DNA of 64,000 nt, taken from assembly GCF_014493765.1 (NCBI RefSeq), contig NZ_JACTVJ010000027.1:49023-113022 (forward strand), given 5' to 3'. The translations under genes and the position numbers were made by a program. Shown here in pieces: positions 15,095-23,261 of this stretch. Below the pieces are notes generated by a model. The model ran no database searches and was not told the origin of the DNA. It was given only the letters and a program-made list of their open reading frames with translations. Position 1 is the stretch's first letter. Every line of letters starts with the position of its first letter. This DNA comes from Streptomyces polyasparticus. GTDB lineage: Bacteria > Actinomycetota > Actinomycetes > Streptomycetales > Streptomycetaceae.

Positions 15095-16051
15095 CTACCC
15101 GCCCCTTCCCGAAACCGGGGGCTTCGCCCCCGGACCCCCTTCATCCGAACTTCGTTCGGATCGCCTCAAACGCCGGCGGGGCTGGGTTGGGGCTGAATCA
15201 ACGAACCGCACCGGAGTTCCCGGTGTGGCCTGAGCCGCTGACGGGAGGTCGCGAGGGTGGACCACCGCCACGACCGGGTAACCGCCCGTCGTCGGGTGGT
15301 CGGCGAGGAAGATGACCGGGCGGCCGTTCGGGGGGACCTGGACGGCGCCCAGGACCAGTCCCTCGCTGGGGAGTTCGTGCGGGATCGCGCGGTCCAGACG
15401 GGGGCCCTCCGTGCGCAGGCCGATGCGGTTGCTCGTGGTGGAGACGTGGAAGGTGCGCGTGGTGAGGGTGCGCAGGGCGGTGGGGGTGAACCAGTCGTGG
15501 CGGGGGCCGAGCGTGATCCGCAGCACCAGTTCGCCGGGCGGCGCGGGCTGAGGGCCCATGTCCACCGGGGCGTACAGGGAGTGCGCGGGACCGAGCGGCA
15601 GGACCGTGCCGTCCGTGAGCGGGGGCGGGCCGAGGCCTGAGAGGAGGTCCGTGGCGCGGCTGCCCAGGACCGGGTCCACGTCCAGGCCGCCGGAGACCGC
15701 GACGTACGACCGTACGCCCGAAGTGGCCGTACCGACGTCGAGCAGCGCGCCCGCGGGGACGCGGACCGGGGCGCCCCAGGCGGCGGGCCGGCCGTCCACC
15801 GTGACGGGGCAGGGCGCGCCCGTGACCGCGATCGTCACGGCGCAACGGGGGCGCAGGGCCACGCCGTTGAGGGTGGTCTCCAGGAGTGCGGAGCCGGGTG
15901 CGTTGCCGACGAGGCGGTTGGCGAGGAGGCCCGCGGGCGCGTCGAGCATGCCCGAAGGCGGTACGCCGAGGTGGGCGTGGCCGGGGCGGCCGCGGTCCTG
16001 GACCGTGGTGAGCGCTCCGGCCCGTACGACGACGAGGGCGCGGTCGGTCAC
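15095..16051 (-). CDS. pxpC: 5-oxoprolinase subunit C (PxpC/KipA-like)
   Basis: A 318-residue protein of the biotin-dependent carboxyltransferase-like family, the C subunit of the ATP-dependent PxpABC 5-oxoprolinase that opens 5-oxoproline to glutamate. Family blocks include TTVQDRGRPGHAHLGVPPSG at the N-terminus, SNRIGLRTEGPRLD, and GAVQVPPNGRPVIFLADHPT. The normal fold ends at about GTPVRFVDSAP (residue 288). The last 30 or so residues are translated from a repetitive intergenic element that carries no in-frame stop, and form an arginine- and glycine-rich tail. The GTG at 16051 overlaps the TGA of a 30-codon mini-ORF that fills the gap to pxpB. Confidence 0.87.
   Translation of the reverse strand: MTDRALVVVRAGALTTVQDRGRPGHAHLGVPPSGMLDAPAGLLANRLVGNAPGSALLETTLNGVALRPRCAVTIAVTGAPCPVTVDGRPAAWGAPVRVPAGALLDVGTATSGVRSYVAVSGGLDVDPVLGSRATDLLSGLGPPPLTDGTVLPLGPAHSLYAPVDMGPQPAPPGELVLRITLGPRHDWFTPTALRTLTTRTFHVSTTSNRIGLRTEGPRLDRAIPHELPSEGLVLGAVQVPPNGRPVIFLADHPTTGGYPVVAVVHPRDLPSAAQATPGTPVRFVDSAPTQPRRRLRRSERSSDEGGPGAKPPVSGRGG
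15098..15192. repeat. Streptomyces-type intergenic repeat element
   Basis: Contains two hairpins: CCGGGGG/CCCCCGG at 15115-15133 and ATCCGAA/TTCGGAT at 15143-15161. The common motif CTCAAACGCCGGCGGGGCTG follows. Elements of this kind are dispersed in Streptomyces genomes, usually between convergent genes as here. This copy lies inside the 3' end of pxpC. Confidence 0.75.
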
Positions 16052-16136
16052 GGCGCGCTCCCGGGGGTGCGGTCGGTCGTCGTGCGTCGCCGGCGACGGG
16101 CGTGCGCCGCGGTCGCGGCCGAGGGGGCGTCCGCGG

Positions 16137-16808
16137 TCATGCCGCCTCCCCGATGACGCGGAACCGTACGCGCGCGCCCGGCGACAGGAGCGCGGCCGGT
16201 GTCCGGGTGTCGTCCCACAGGATCGCGTCCGTGCTGCCGATGAGCTGCCAGCCGCCGGGGGAGGAGCGGGGGTAGACCCCGGTGTACGGGCCGGCCAGGG
16301 CCACCGCGCCGGCCGGGACCGCCGCGCGGGGAGTCGCGCGGCGCGGTACCGCGTACCGCTCCGGCAGGCCCGTGAGATAGCCGAAGCCGGGGGCGAACCC
16401 GCAGAAGGCGACGCGGAATTCGAGGGAGGAGTGGATACGGGCAGCCTCCGCGGTGGAGACGCTCCAGAGGGCGGCGACCTCGGGCAGGTCCGGTCCGTCG
16501 TAGCGCACGGGAAGTTCGATCACCTCGTGGGTGGCTGCAGGCACGGGCGGTACGTCGAGTGCGGCGAGGCGTGCCGCGACCTCGGCGCGGGGTTCGCTCA
16601 GGCCGTCCAGGAGCACGGTGCGGGCGGCGGGGACGAGTTCGCGTACCGCCGGGAAACCGCCCTGTGCGCGCAGCCGTACCAACTCCGCGTGCAGGGCCTG
16701 GGCTTCGGTGCCGTCCGCGAGTTCGACGAGCAAGGCGTCGTGTCCGACGGGGAGGATGCGTCGAGTCGAGGCCGGGGAGTGCGCCCCGGCCGTGGAGTGG
16801 CCGCTCAT
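16137..16808 (-). CDS. pxpB: 5-oxoprolinase subunit B (PxpB/KipI-like)
   Basis: A 223-residue protein of the allophanate hydrolase subunit 1 / KipI family, which pairs with PxpC. Diagnostic motifs are LPVGHDALLVELAD near the start, IELPVRYDGPDLPEV, and the very typical FCGFAPGFGYLTGLP followed by VPRRATPRAAVPAGAVALAG and GGWQLIGST. The ATG at 16808 overlaps the stop of pxpA (ATGA) and was preferred over an upstream in-frame start inside pxpA. An 85-base gap separates it from pxpC, unlike the tight couplings elsewhere in the operon. Confidence 0.9.
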   Translation of the reverse strand: MSGHSTAGAHSPASTRRILPVGHDALLVELADGTEAQALHAELVRLRAQGGFPAVRELVPAARTVLLDGLSEPRAEVAARLAALDVPPVPAATHEVIELPVRYDGPDLPEVAALWSVSTAEAARIHSSLEFRVAFCGFAPGFGYLTGLPERYAVPRRATPRAAVPAGAVALAGPYTGVYPRSSPGGWQLIGSTDAILWDDTRTPAALLSPGARVRFRVIGEAA

Positions 16809-17578
16809 GCGAACGCCGCCACCCTGATGCCGCTCTCGAGCAGGCGCGCGCGGACCCGCCGCGCGAGCTCCACCGCCCCCGGCGTATCGCCGTGCAGGCA
16901 CAGCGAGCGCGCCTGCACCGCGACCCGCCGGCCGTCGAGCGAGGTCACCTCCGCGTCCCGGGCGATACCGAGGGAGCGCTCGACGACGGCCGACGGGTCG
17001 GTGACGACCGCGCCCTCGCGGGCACGGGGCACCAGCGTGCCCTCGTCCGTGTAGGCGCGGTCCGCGAACGCCTCGGCGACCACCGGCAGTCCGGCCTTCG
17101 CGGCGACCTCCAGGAAGCGCGAACCCGGTAGACCGAGCACCGGGAGCCCGCCGGCGAGGAGCACGCCGTCGACCACCGCACCGGCCTGCTCCTCGTCGTG
17201 GACGATGCGGTTGTAGAGGGCACCGTGCGGCTTCACATAGGCCACGCCCGCGCCGGCCGCGCGGGCGAACACCTCCAACGCGCCGATCTGATACGCGACT
17301 TCGGCGGCCAGCTCCGCGGCCGGCACGTCCATCGCGCGCCGCCCGAAGCCGGCCAGATCGCGGTACGAGACCTGTGCGCCGATCCGCACCCCGCGCTCGA
17401 CCGCGAGATCGCAGACCCGCCGCATGGTGGCCGCGTCGCCCGCGTGGAAGCCGCAGGCGACGTTGGCGCTGGTGACGACCGAGAGCAGGTGCTCGTCCTC
17501 GGTCAGCCGCCAGCGCCCGAACCCTTCGCCGAGATCGGCGTTGAGATCGATCACAGGGGTCATGATCACTTCGGTCAT
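16805..17578 (-). CDS. pxpA: 5-oxoprolinase subunit A (LamB/YcsF family)
   Basis: A 257-residue LamB/YcsF family protein, the A subunit of bacterial 5-oxoprolinase. The sequence has the signature VIDLNADLGEGFGRW, then SANVACGFHAGD with the conserved His, VSYRDLAGFGRRAMD, VKPHGALYN and LCLHGDTPGAVE. Together with PxpB and PxpC it hydrolyses 5-oxo-L-proline to glutamate using ATP. The ATG at 17578 was chosen because it has a GGAAAG upstream; a second in-frame ATG lies five codons later. It follows the DUF1445 gene after 86 bases that are largely a tandem repeat. Confidence 0.92.
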   Translation of the reverse strand: MTEVIMTPVIDLNADLGEGFGRWRLTEDEHLLSVVTSANVACGFHAGDAATMRRVCDLAVERGVRIGAQVSYRDLAGFGRRAMDVPAAELAAEVAYQIGALEVFARAAGAGVAYVKPHGALYNRIVHDEEQAGAVVDGVLLAGGLPVLGLPGSRFLEVAAKAGLPVVAEAFADRAYTDEGTLVPRAREGAVVTDPSAVVERSLGIARDAEVTSLDGRRVAVQARSLCLHGDTPGAVELARRVRARLLESGIRVAAFA

Positions 17579-17610
17579 GTGCTTGCTTTCCGGCTTTCCT
17601 TGCAGGGAGC

Positions 17611-17682
17611 GGGTGTTCGGATCACGCGGTGGATGGGTGTGCACATCGCGGGTCAGGCGGGTGTTCAGATGACGCGGTAGGT
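17611..17682. repeat. Three 24-base tandem repeats across the DUF1445 stop
   Basis: Units begin GGGTGTTCGGATCACGCGGT (17611), GGGTGTGCACATCGCGGGTC (17635) and GGGTGTTCAGATGACGCGGT (17659). The period is exactly 24. The third unit contains the stop and last codons of the minus-strand DUF1445 gene; the others lie just downstream of it. Confidence 0.8.
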
Positions 17683-18483
17683 GTCGTCACGGACATCCGT
17701 GATGAGCATCCGGCCCGGTGCGTGGGTGATTGCGAACGGCGGCCGTGACGCCATGACCGCCGCCTGCGGGGTCACCCCGCAGCCCCAGAACACCGGGATC
17801 TCGTCGGGCCCGATGTCCACGGGATCCCCGAAGTCCGGGCGGCCGAGGTCCGCGATGCCCAGCACCGAGGGGTCGCCGCAGTGCACCGGACTGCCGTGCA
17901 CCGCGGGTAACAGGGCCGACTCGCGGATGGCGGTGGCAAGCCGCTCCGGCGGGACCGGACGCATCGACACCACCATCCGCCCGTGCAGCCGTCCCGCGCT
18001 GCGGCAGGGGCGGTCGGTGAGGTACATCGGCACGTTCCTGCCCTGCTCGACATGGCGCATCGGGACGCCCGCGGCGGTGAGCGCGGCCTCGAAGGTGAAG
18101 CTGCACCCGATGAGGAACGTCACCAGGTCGTCGCGCCACCAGCCGGTCACCTCGGCCGGCTCGTCGGTCAACTCGCCGTCCTGCCACACCCGGTAGCGCG
18201 GCAGATCGGTGCGCAGATCCGCGCCGGGCGCCAGGCGGGTGCGCCAGTCGCCGGCGTCGGTGACGTCGAGCACCGGGCAGGGCTTGGGGTTGCGCTGGCA
18301 GAACAGGAGCATGTCGTACGCCCAGTCGGCGGGCACGGCGATCAGGTTGGCCTGGGTGTGGCCGGGCGCCCAGCCCGCCGTCGGTGCGTCGCCGCCCGCG
18401 CGGAAGTGGGCGCGGGCGGCGCGCGGCTTGCGCCGGTGGGTCGGCAACTGCGGTGCTGCGTACGGCAGTACGGGCCCGGTCAT
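17665..18483 (-). CDS. DUF1445 hydro-lyase / D-glutamate cyclase-like protein
   Basis: A 272-residue protein of the DUF1445 family. Typical stretches are [21 protein letters not shown], shown by its GHxQANL core, [13 protein letters not shown], and [12 protein letters not shown] followed by [13 protein letters not shown]. The vertebrate D-glutamate cyclase, which interconverts D-glutamate and 5-oxo-D-proline, contains this domain, and bacterial members are annotated as putative hydro-lyases. Its place between a transporter and pxpABC fits a role in supplying 5-oxoproline. The ATG overlaps the stop of the transporter gene (ATGA). The stop codon sits in the last unit of a 24-base tandem array. 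Confidence 0.85.
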   Translation of the reverse strand: MTGPVLPYAAPQLPTHRRKPRAARAHFRAGGDAPTAGWAPGHTQANLIAVPADWAYDMLLFCQRNPKPCPVLDVTDAGDWRTRLAPGADLRTDLPRYRVWQDGELTDEPAEVTGWWRDDLVTFLIGCSFTFEAALTAAGVPMRHVEQGRNVPMYLTDRPCRSAGRLHGRMVVSMRPVPPERLATAIRESALLPAVHGSPVHCGDPSVLGIADLGRPDFGDPVDIGPDEIPVFWGCGVTPQAAVMASRPPFAITHAPGRMLITDVRDDTYRVI

Positions 18484-19781
18484 GTCAGCTCCTTGCCGCG
18501 GGTCTCGGGCAGCCCGAACAGCGCGACGACCGCGATCCCGTAGGCGAGAGCCCCGAAGATCAGCGCGCCGCCGACGCCCCAACTGTCCGACAGGAAGCCG
18601 ACCAGGGTCGGGAAGACGGCGCCCACGCCGCGTCCGGTGTTGTACGTGAAGCCCTGGCCGGTGCCGCGTACGGCCGTCGGATAGAGCTCGGCGAGGAAGG
18701 AGCCGAAGCCGCTGAAGATCGCCGACATGCAGAAGCCGAGCGGGAAACTCACCAGGAGCAGCAGCCCGTTGGAGCCTTCAGGGATGGAGCCGAAGGCGAG
18801 GATGCACAGCGCGGACAGGACGGCGAAGAGTGCGATGTTGCGTTTGCGGCCCAGGACGTCGGTGAGATAGCCGCCGGTCAGATAGCCGATGAACGCGCCG
18901 GAGATGAGGACCGCGAGATAGCCGCCGGTGCCGACGACCGTCAGACCGCGCTCGGTCTTGAGGAAGGTGGGCACCCAGGTGGCCAGGGTGTAGTAGCCGC
19001 CCTGCACGCCCGTCGAGAGCAGACCGGCGAAGAGGGTGGTGCGCAGCAGGCCCGGCTTGAAAATGGCGGTGAAACTGCCCTTGTCGGGGCTCTTCCTGCG
19101 CGCTTCGGCGGCCTCGGGGGCGTCCTGCACATTGCGCCGTACGTAGAGGACGAGCAGTGCGGGCAGCGCGCCGGTCCAGAACATCACGCGCCAGGCGGTG
19201 TCGTGGTCGAGGAACTGGAAGACCAGCGTGTAGACGATCACGGCAAGGCCCCAGCCGGCGGCCCAGGCGCTCTGGATGGCGCCGAGGGTGCGTCCGCGGT
19301 GCTTGGCGCTCGCGTACTCGGCGACGAGGATCGCGCCGACGGCCCACTCGCCGCCGAAGCCGAGGCCCTGCAGGGCGCGGAAGACGAGCAGCGTCTCGTA
19401 GTTGGGGGCGAAGCCGCAGGCCACGGTGAAGACGGCGTACGTCATGACCGTGACGATCAGTGCCTGCACGCGGCCTATGCGGTCGGCGAGCACTCCGGCG
19501 AGCGCGCCGCCCACGGCCGAGACGACCAGAGTGACGGTGGTGAAGAGTCCGGTCTGTCCGTTGTCGAGGCCGAAGTAGGCCGCGATGGCGACCATGCTCA
19601 GCGGCAGCGTGAAGTAGTCGTAGCTGTCCAGGGCATAGCCGCCGAACGCGCCGCCGAAGGCGCGCCGGCCGCGCGGTCCGAGGGCCTTGAACCAGGCCAA
19701 CGGGCCTTGTTCATCGATGGGTTGGGGGACGGCGGCCGGCGGGGCGGCGGTCACGTCGCGGGAGGGTGGGGTCACGGTCAT
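18480..19781 (-). CDS. MFS transporter, probable 5-oxoproline/carboxylate uptake
   Basis: A 433-residue major facilitator with about twelve membrane segments. The first segment contains [14 protein letters not shown], the loop 2-3 motif is [12 protein letters not shown], and [18 protein letters not shown] is typical of the carboxylate/sialate (SHS-like) branch of the superfamily. A charged cytoplasmic loop divides the halves. The C-terminus [11 protein letters not shown] is the usual MFS ending. The ATG at 19781 has GAGGTG upstream. It is the first gene of the oxoproline operon, faces the GntR regulator, and is coupled to the DUF1445 gene, so it probably imports 5-oxoproline or a related acid. 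Confidence 0.85.
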   Translation of the reverse strand: MTVTPPSRDVTAAPPAAVPQPIDEQGPLAWFKALGPRGRRAFGGAFGGYALDSYDYFTLPLSMVAIAAYFGLDNGQTGLFTTVTLVVSAVGGALAGVLADRIGRVQALIVTVMTYAVFTVACGFAPNYETLLVFRALQGLGFGGEWAVGAILVAEYASAKHRGRTLGAIQSAWAAGWGLAVIVYTLVFQFLDHDTAWRVMFWTGALPALLVLYVRRNVQDAPEAAEARRKSPDKGSFTAIFKPGLLRTTLFAGLLSTGVQGGYYTLATWVPTFLKTERGLTVVGTGGYLAVLISGAFIGYLTGGYLTDVLGRKRNIALFAVLSALCILAFGSIPEGSNGLLLLVSFPLGFCMSAIFSGFGSFLAELYPTAVRGTGQGFTYNTGRGVGAVFPTLVGFLSDSWGVGGALIFGALAYGIAVVALFGLPETRGKELT

Positions 19782-19871
19782 CCGGGCACCTCGCTGTCGG
19801 TGGAGGGAAGGAGCGTGCCTGTGCGGGGAGTGATGCCGGTGCTGCGGTGTGCGGGTGCATGTCACCGTAGA

Positions 19872-19888
19872 GGATTGTTCAACAATCC
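19872..19888. promoter_or_regulatory. Palindromic GntR/FCD-type operator
   Basis: GGATTGTTCAACAATCC is a perfect palindrome with eight-base arms around one central base. It contains the TTGT...ACAA core common to FadR/VanR-type regulators. It lies between the oxoproline operon and the GntR gene, so the regulator can control both. Confidence 0.75.
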
Positions 19889-19911
19889 CTCAATACCCAT
19901 AGTGGAAGGTT

Positions 19912-19936
19912 CCTGGATTCTGCGATTGAATCCAGG
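19912..19936 (+). promoter_or_regulatory. Hairpin covering the GntR gene translation start
   Basis: Perfect nine-base arms (CCTGGATTC with GAATCCAGG) around a seven-base loop, ending two bases before the ATG. In RNA it would bury the only weak ribosome site; in DNA it could be a second operator. Confidence 0.55.
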
Positions 19937-19938
19937 CC

Positions 19939-20637
19939 ATGAACGGACTCGTGGACGACCGTGCGCTGTTGGGCCGCACCAGCACCGCGGAGCGGGTCGC
20001 CGACATCCTGCGCGGGCGGATCGCGGACGGTTACTTCCCGCCCGGCGAGCGGCTCTCCGAGGAGGCCATCGGCGCGGCCCTGAAGGTCTCGCGCAACACG
20101 CTGCGCGAGGCGTTCCGGCTGCTCACGCATGAACGGCTGCTCGTCCACGAACTCAACCGCGGCGTCTTCGTGCGGGTCCTGACCGTCGAGGACGTCGAGG
20201 ACATCTACCGCACCCGCCAGCTCGTGGAATGCGCGGTCGTGCGCGGGCTCGGCAAGCCCCCGTACGCCCTTGACGGGCTCCGCGGCGCCGTCGAGGAGGG
20301 GCGGCGGGCGGCCGAGGCCGAGGACTGGGCGGGCGTCGGAACGGCCAACATCCGTTTCCACGGCGAACTCGTCGCCCTGGCGGGCAGCGAGCGCACCGAC
20401 GAACTCATGCGCAGCGTCTTCGCCGAACTGCGCCTGGCCTTCCACCTCGTCGACGATCCGCACCGCCTGCACGAGCCGTATCTCTCCCGCAACGCCGAGC
20501 TGCTCGGGACGCTGGAGGAGGGCGGCCGGGCGGCGGCGGAGAAGATGCTCGCGGGGTATCTCGACGACTCCCGCAAGCGGGTCGTGGCCGCGTATGCGGG
20601 GCGGCTCGCGGGCGTCGAGGGCGATCCCGGAGTGTGA
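19939..20637 (+). CDS. GntR-family regulator, FCD domain
   Basis: A 232-residue transcription factor. The winged helix-turn-helix at about residues 15-80 includes AERVADILRGRIADGYFPPG and SEEAIGAALKVSRNTLREAF. The C-terminal all-helical FCD ligand-binding domain has metal-site-type residues around FHGELVALAGSERTDELM and HEPYLSRNAELLGTL. FCD regulators bind small organic acids, and the divergent 5-oxoproline operon suggests that or glutamate as effector. The gene is preceded by a perfect palindrome (19872-19888) and a start-site hairpin (19912-19936), so autoregulation is likely. Confidence 0.9.
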   Translation: MNGLVDDRALLGRTSTAERVADILRGRIADGYFPPGERLSEEAIGAALKVSRNTLREAFRLLTHERLLVHELNRGVFVRVLTVEDVEDIYRTRQLVECAVVRGLGKPPYALDGLRGAVEEGRRAAEAEDWAGVGTANIRFHGELVALAGSERTDELMRSVFAELRLAFHLVDDPHRLHEPYLSRNAELLGTLEEGGRAAAEKMLAGYLDDSRKRVVAAYAGRLAGVEGDPGV

Positions 20638-20745
20638 GTCACGGCACACCTGCGGGCGGCGTCAACCCGGCGGGCGGCGGGTGACGCAACCGGTAGGACA
20701 AGCACCCCCAACTGCGCCGTTTCGGTCGATGTCAGTGTGAGCGCC

Positions 20746-20758
20746 TAACCTCTACGTC
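20746..20758 (+). promoter_or_regulatory. -10 box of a leaderless promoter
   Basis: TAACCT at 20746-20751 lies seven bases before the GTG at 20759. This is the distance expected when transcription begins at the start codon. No ribosome site is present; the -35 region is weak. Confidence 0.55.
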
Positions 20759-22264
20759 GTGACTGCTCCTGCCCCGGCGAAGATCCATCCGTCCCCGGCA
20801 CCGGGCCCGGCCGCCGACGAGGGCCTGGCGCGGCGCCTGCGCGCGCTCGCGTGCACGGCACCGCTGCACGACCTCGATGTGCGCAAGGCCAATCTCGCCG
20901 GTGAGTACACGGTGTACGCGATGGCCGAGGTCGCGCTCTCGGCGATCGACCTCGTCACGCTGAACATGGACTTCGACACCGGAGCCGACCACGAGCAGAT
21001 CGTGGCCCGGCTCATCCCGCGCGTCGCCGCCCAGGCCCCGCAGCGCCCGCTCGCCGAGCACGAGCGGGTGGCGCGCTGGGTCCTGGAGAACCTGATCAAC
21101 GTCGGCAGCGTGGACCGCGGCTTCCGCGCGGTGTACGGCACCTTCGCGCCCGACGGCAGCTATGTGCGCCGCGACTATGACTTCAAGCTGCTCGAAGAGG
21201 TCCCCGGGTACGGCGGCGGTGTCTATCTCCGTACGACGGACGAAGCCGTCAATGTCCTGGTCGGCGCCCTCGACACCGACGTCACCAGCGCGCAGATCGC
21301 CGCCGAGGTGAAGCTGGAGGTCCTGATCAGCCGCGGCCGGCTCGCCGACGCGCAGCTCGCCGCCGAGCAGGCGCGCTACCGGACCGTGCAGTACTCGGAG
21401 ACGCTGCGCCGGGCGCTGGACGCCACGCGGCGCAATGTGCGCGCGGTCGACTGGCTGGAAGCCGTCCCCGACATGATCGCCGAGGCGCTCGACCATGTCG
21501 CGGACCGCTATCGGCATGAGAACGCGATCCTGACCAACATCCGCAAGGCCCGCGACGAGGCCGAGGACCACGAGCACAAGCGGCGGGCCGCCGAGCTCGT
21601 CGACATCGTCAAGGACTGCATCCGCCGGCACACCCAGCTCCAGTCGCGGCTCCTCGAAGCGGGACCGCTGTTCCGCGCCGAGCAGGACCGCCAGGCCTTC
21701 GCGCCGCCGTCCGGCCGGGTCGGGCTCGATCTGTACGGACAGCTCGTGGCGCCCCTGCTGCCGCTGCCCGTCGAGCAGGCGATCCGGGTGACCGACGCCT
21801 TCTTCGCCCGCGGCACAGGTCTTCGCACCCCCACCTCCGTACGGGTCGGGGATCTCGTCGACATACTGCTGACCCCGCCCCAGGAGCGGGAGCACCTGGG
21901 CGCCGAGATGCCCGAGCCCGACCTGATCGCCACGCCGGACGACAGCCGCTTCAGCGAGGAGCAGCTCGCCCAGGCCATGGAGCTGCTCGACCTGGAGCAC
22001 GAAGCGCCGCGCCGGCTGTCCGGGCTGCTCGCGGACGCGCGCCGAATCGACCCCGAACTGCCCTATCTGGTCGCCCTGTTGGCCGTGCACGCGGCGAGCC
22101 CGCCGGTCGGCACCGCCTATCGCCAGGGCGAGCAGAAGCTTCTGTTCGCCGTGGACGACGGCACGGAGCTCGACGATCCAGAGTTCGGCGGCGCCGACCT
22201 CATCGTGGGCACCGCGCTGCTCGACGCGGTCGGGATGGCCGCGGCCAGGACGGAGGCGGCGTGA
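20759..22264 (+). CDS. Kleisin/MukF-like subunit of a three-gene SMC system
   Basis: A 501-residue mostly helical protein that I do not recognise from a named family. Its position before a small acidic protein and a giant SMC-like ATPase is the MukF/MksF/JetA position. Predicted layout: an N-terminal helical or winged-helix region (about 20-130), a beta segment containing YVRRDYDFKLLEEV and VYLRTTDEAVNVLVGAL, a long central helical region (about 185-310, charged, e.g. RKARDEAEDHEHKRRAAELV), and a C-terminal region that could be a second winged helix (from about 370). It starts with GTG and probably a leaderless mRNA. It is 52 bases from the next gene, in the same operon. Confidence 0.6.
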   Translation: MTAPAPAKIHPSPAPGPAADEGLARRLRALACTAPLHDLDVRKANLAGEYTVYAMAEVALSAIDLVTLNMDFDTGADHEQIVARLIPRVAAQAPQRPLAEHERVARWVLENLINVGSVDRGFRAVYGTFAPDGSYVRRDYDFKLLEEVPGYGGGVYLRTTDEAVNVLVGALDTDVTSAQIAAEVKLEVLISRGRLADAQLAAEQARYRTVQYSETLRRALDATRRNVRAVDWLEAVPDMIAEALDHVADRYRHENAILTNIRKARDEAEDHEHKRRAAELVDIVKDCIRRHTQLQSRLLEAGPLFRAEQDRQAFAPPSGRVGLDLYGQLVAPLLPLPVEQAIRVTDAFFARGTGLRTPTSVRVGDLVDILLTPPQEREHLGAEMPEPDLIATPDDSRFSEEQLAQAMELLDLEHEAPRRLSGLLADARRIDPELPYLVALLAVHAASPPVGTAYRQGEQKLLFAVDDGTELDDPEFGGADLIVGTALLDAVGMAAARTEAA

Positions 22265-22316
22265 TCCCCGTATACGCACTGCATTTCAGTACCCCTCGCG
22301 ACAAGGAGCCCCGCCC

Positions 22317-23213
22317 GTGAGCGACAAGGACGCCGAGACCGGCGCCTGGGGCGAGCCCGAAGCCCGCCCCGCCGCACCCGCGCCGGTCACGCCCGCCGAC
22401 GCGGCCGATGCCGCCCGTCTGGTCTCCTTCGGCCTGCAGCCGAAGCTGCTGCCCGCCAGGGACGCCGAATACGGCGAGCTGCTTCGCCGCTACCGCGAGG
22501 ACCCGCCCTTCGCGCGGCTCGCCGACGCCGTGGCCAGCGGCCTCGGCCTGGTGGTCCTCGAGGTGTCCCCGCGCGCGGGCATGGCGGTGACGGCCGCCGA
22601 GGACTCGCTGTTCGCCGTGCGCATGGGCGACTACGCGCGCCGGGCCTCCTCCGACGCCGGCGACCGCTTCCTGCACGGGCTCGCCCACCTCGCCATCGCC
22701 GCCCTCGCCTTCCCGCGTCCCGAGGACCTGGCCGACGACGGGTACATCGGGCGGATCACGGTCAATGGCGTGGACGCCTTCGTGCGGCAGGCCTGCCAGC
22801 GCCTCGAAGAGCGAGCGGAGGAAGCGGGCGAGAACACCGACCCCGCGTCGGACGCCCCCGGCCTGGAATCCGCCTGGCGGATCTGGGCGCGGCGCAGCTC
22901 CACCGGAGCCACCAAGGACGCCCGGCGCCTCGCCGGTTCGACCACCGGCATCGTCTCCAAGGCGGCCGCGTTCCTCACCGACTCCGGGTTCCTGCAGCGC
23001 ACCGGCGACGACTCCGGAGGCACGTATCGCACGACGCCTCGTTATCAGCTGCAGGTGCGCGACATGGCAGGCTCCGCCGCCATGGCCGAGCTGCTCGACC
23101 TCGGGGTGGTCCCCGTGAGCGACGGCTCCGCGAGCCTGCTGCCGCCCACCGACGACAAGGAGATGGAGCTGGTGGCGGGGGCGGGACTCCCGTTCCACGC
23201 CGACGGCTCCTGA
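22317..23213 (+). CDS. MukE-like subunit of the SMC system
   Basis: A 298-residue protein, unnamed, in the MukE/MksE/JetB position. After a disordered alanine- and proline-rich start (1-38), a domain at about 40-160 contains LVSFGLQPKLLPARDAEYGELL and FLHGLAHLAIAALAFP. A second region (about 190-280) looks like a winged helix: GIVSKAAAFLTDSGFLQRT, then a TYRTTPRYQLQVRD strand pair. This agrees with the tandem winged-helix build of KITE-type partners. The GTG at 22317 is preceded by AAGGAG. It is 48 bases upstream of the SMC gene. Confidence 0.6.
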   Translation: MSDKDAETGAWGEPEARPAAPAPVTPADAADAARLVSFGLQPKLLPARDAEYGELLRRYREDPPFARLADAVASGLGLVVLEVSPRAGMAVTAAEDSLFAVRMGDYARRASSDAGDRFLHGLAHLAIAALAFPRPEDLADDGYIGRITVNGVDAFVRQACQRLEERAEEAGENTDPASDAPGLESAWRIWARRSSTGATKDARRLAGSTTGIVSKAAAFLTDSGFLQRTGDDSGGTYRTTPRYQLQVRDMAGSAAMAELLDLGVVPVSDGSASLLPPTDDKEMELVAGAGLPFHADGS

Positions 23214-23261
23214 CCGAACTGCTCCTTACCGCCCTGCCCACCTCGCTCACGAGAGTCCGCC

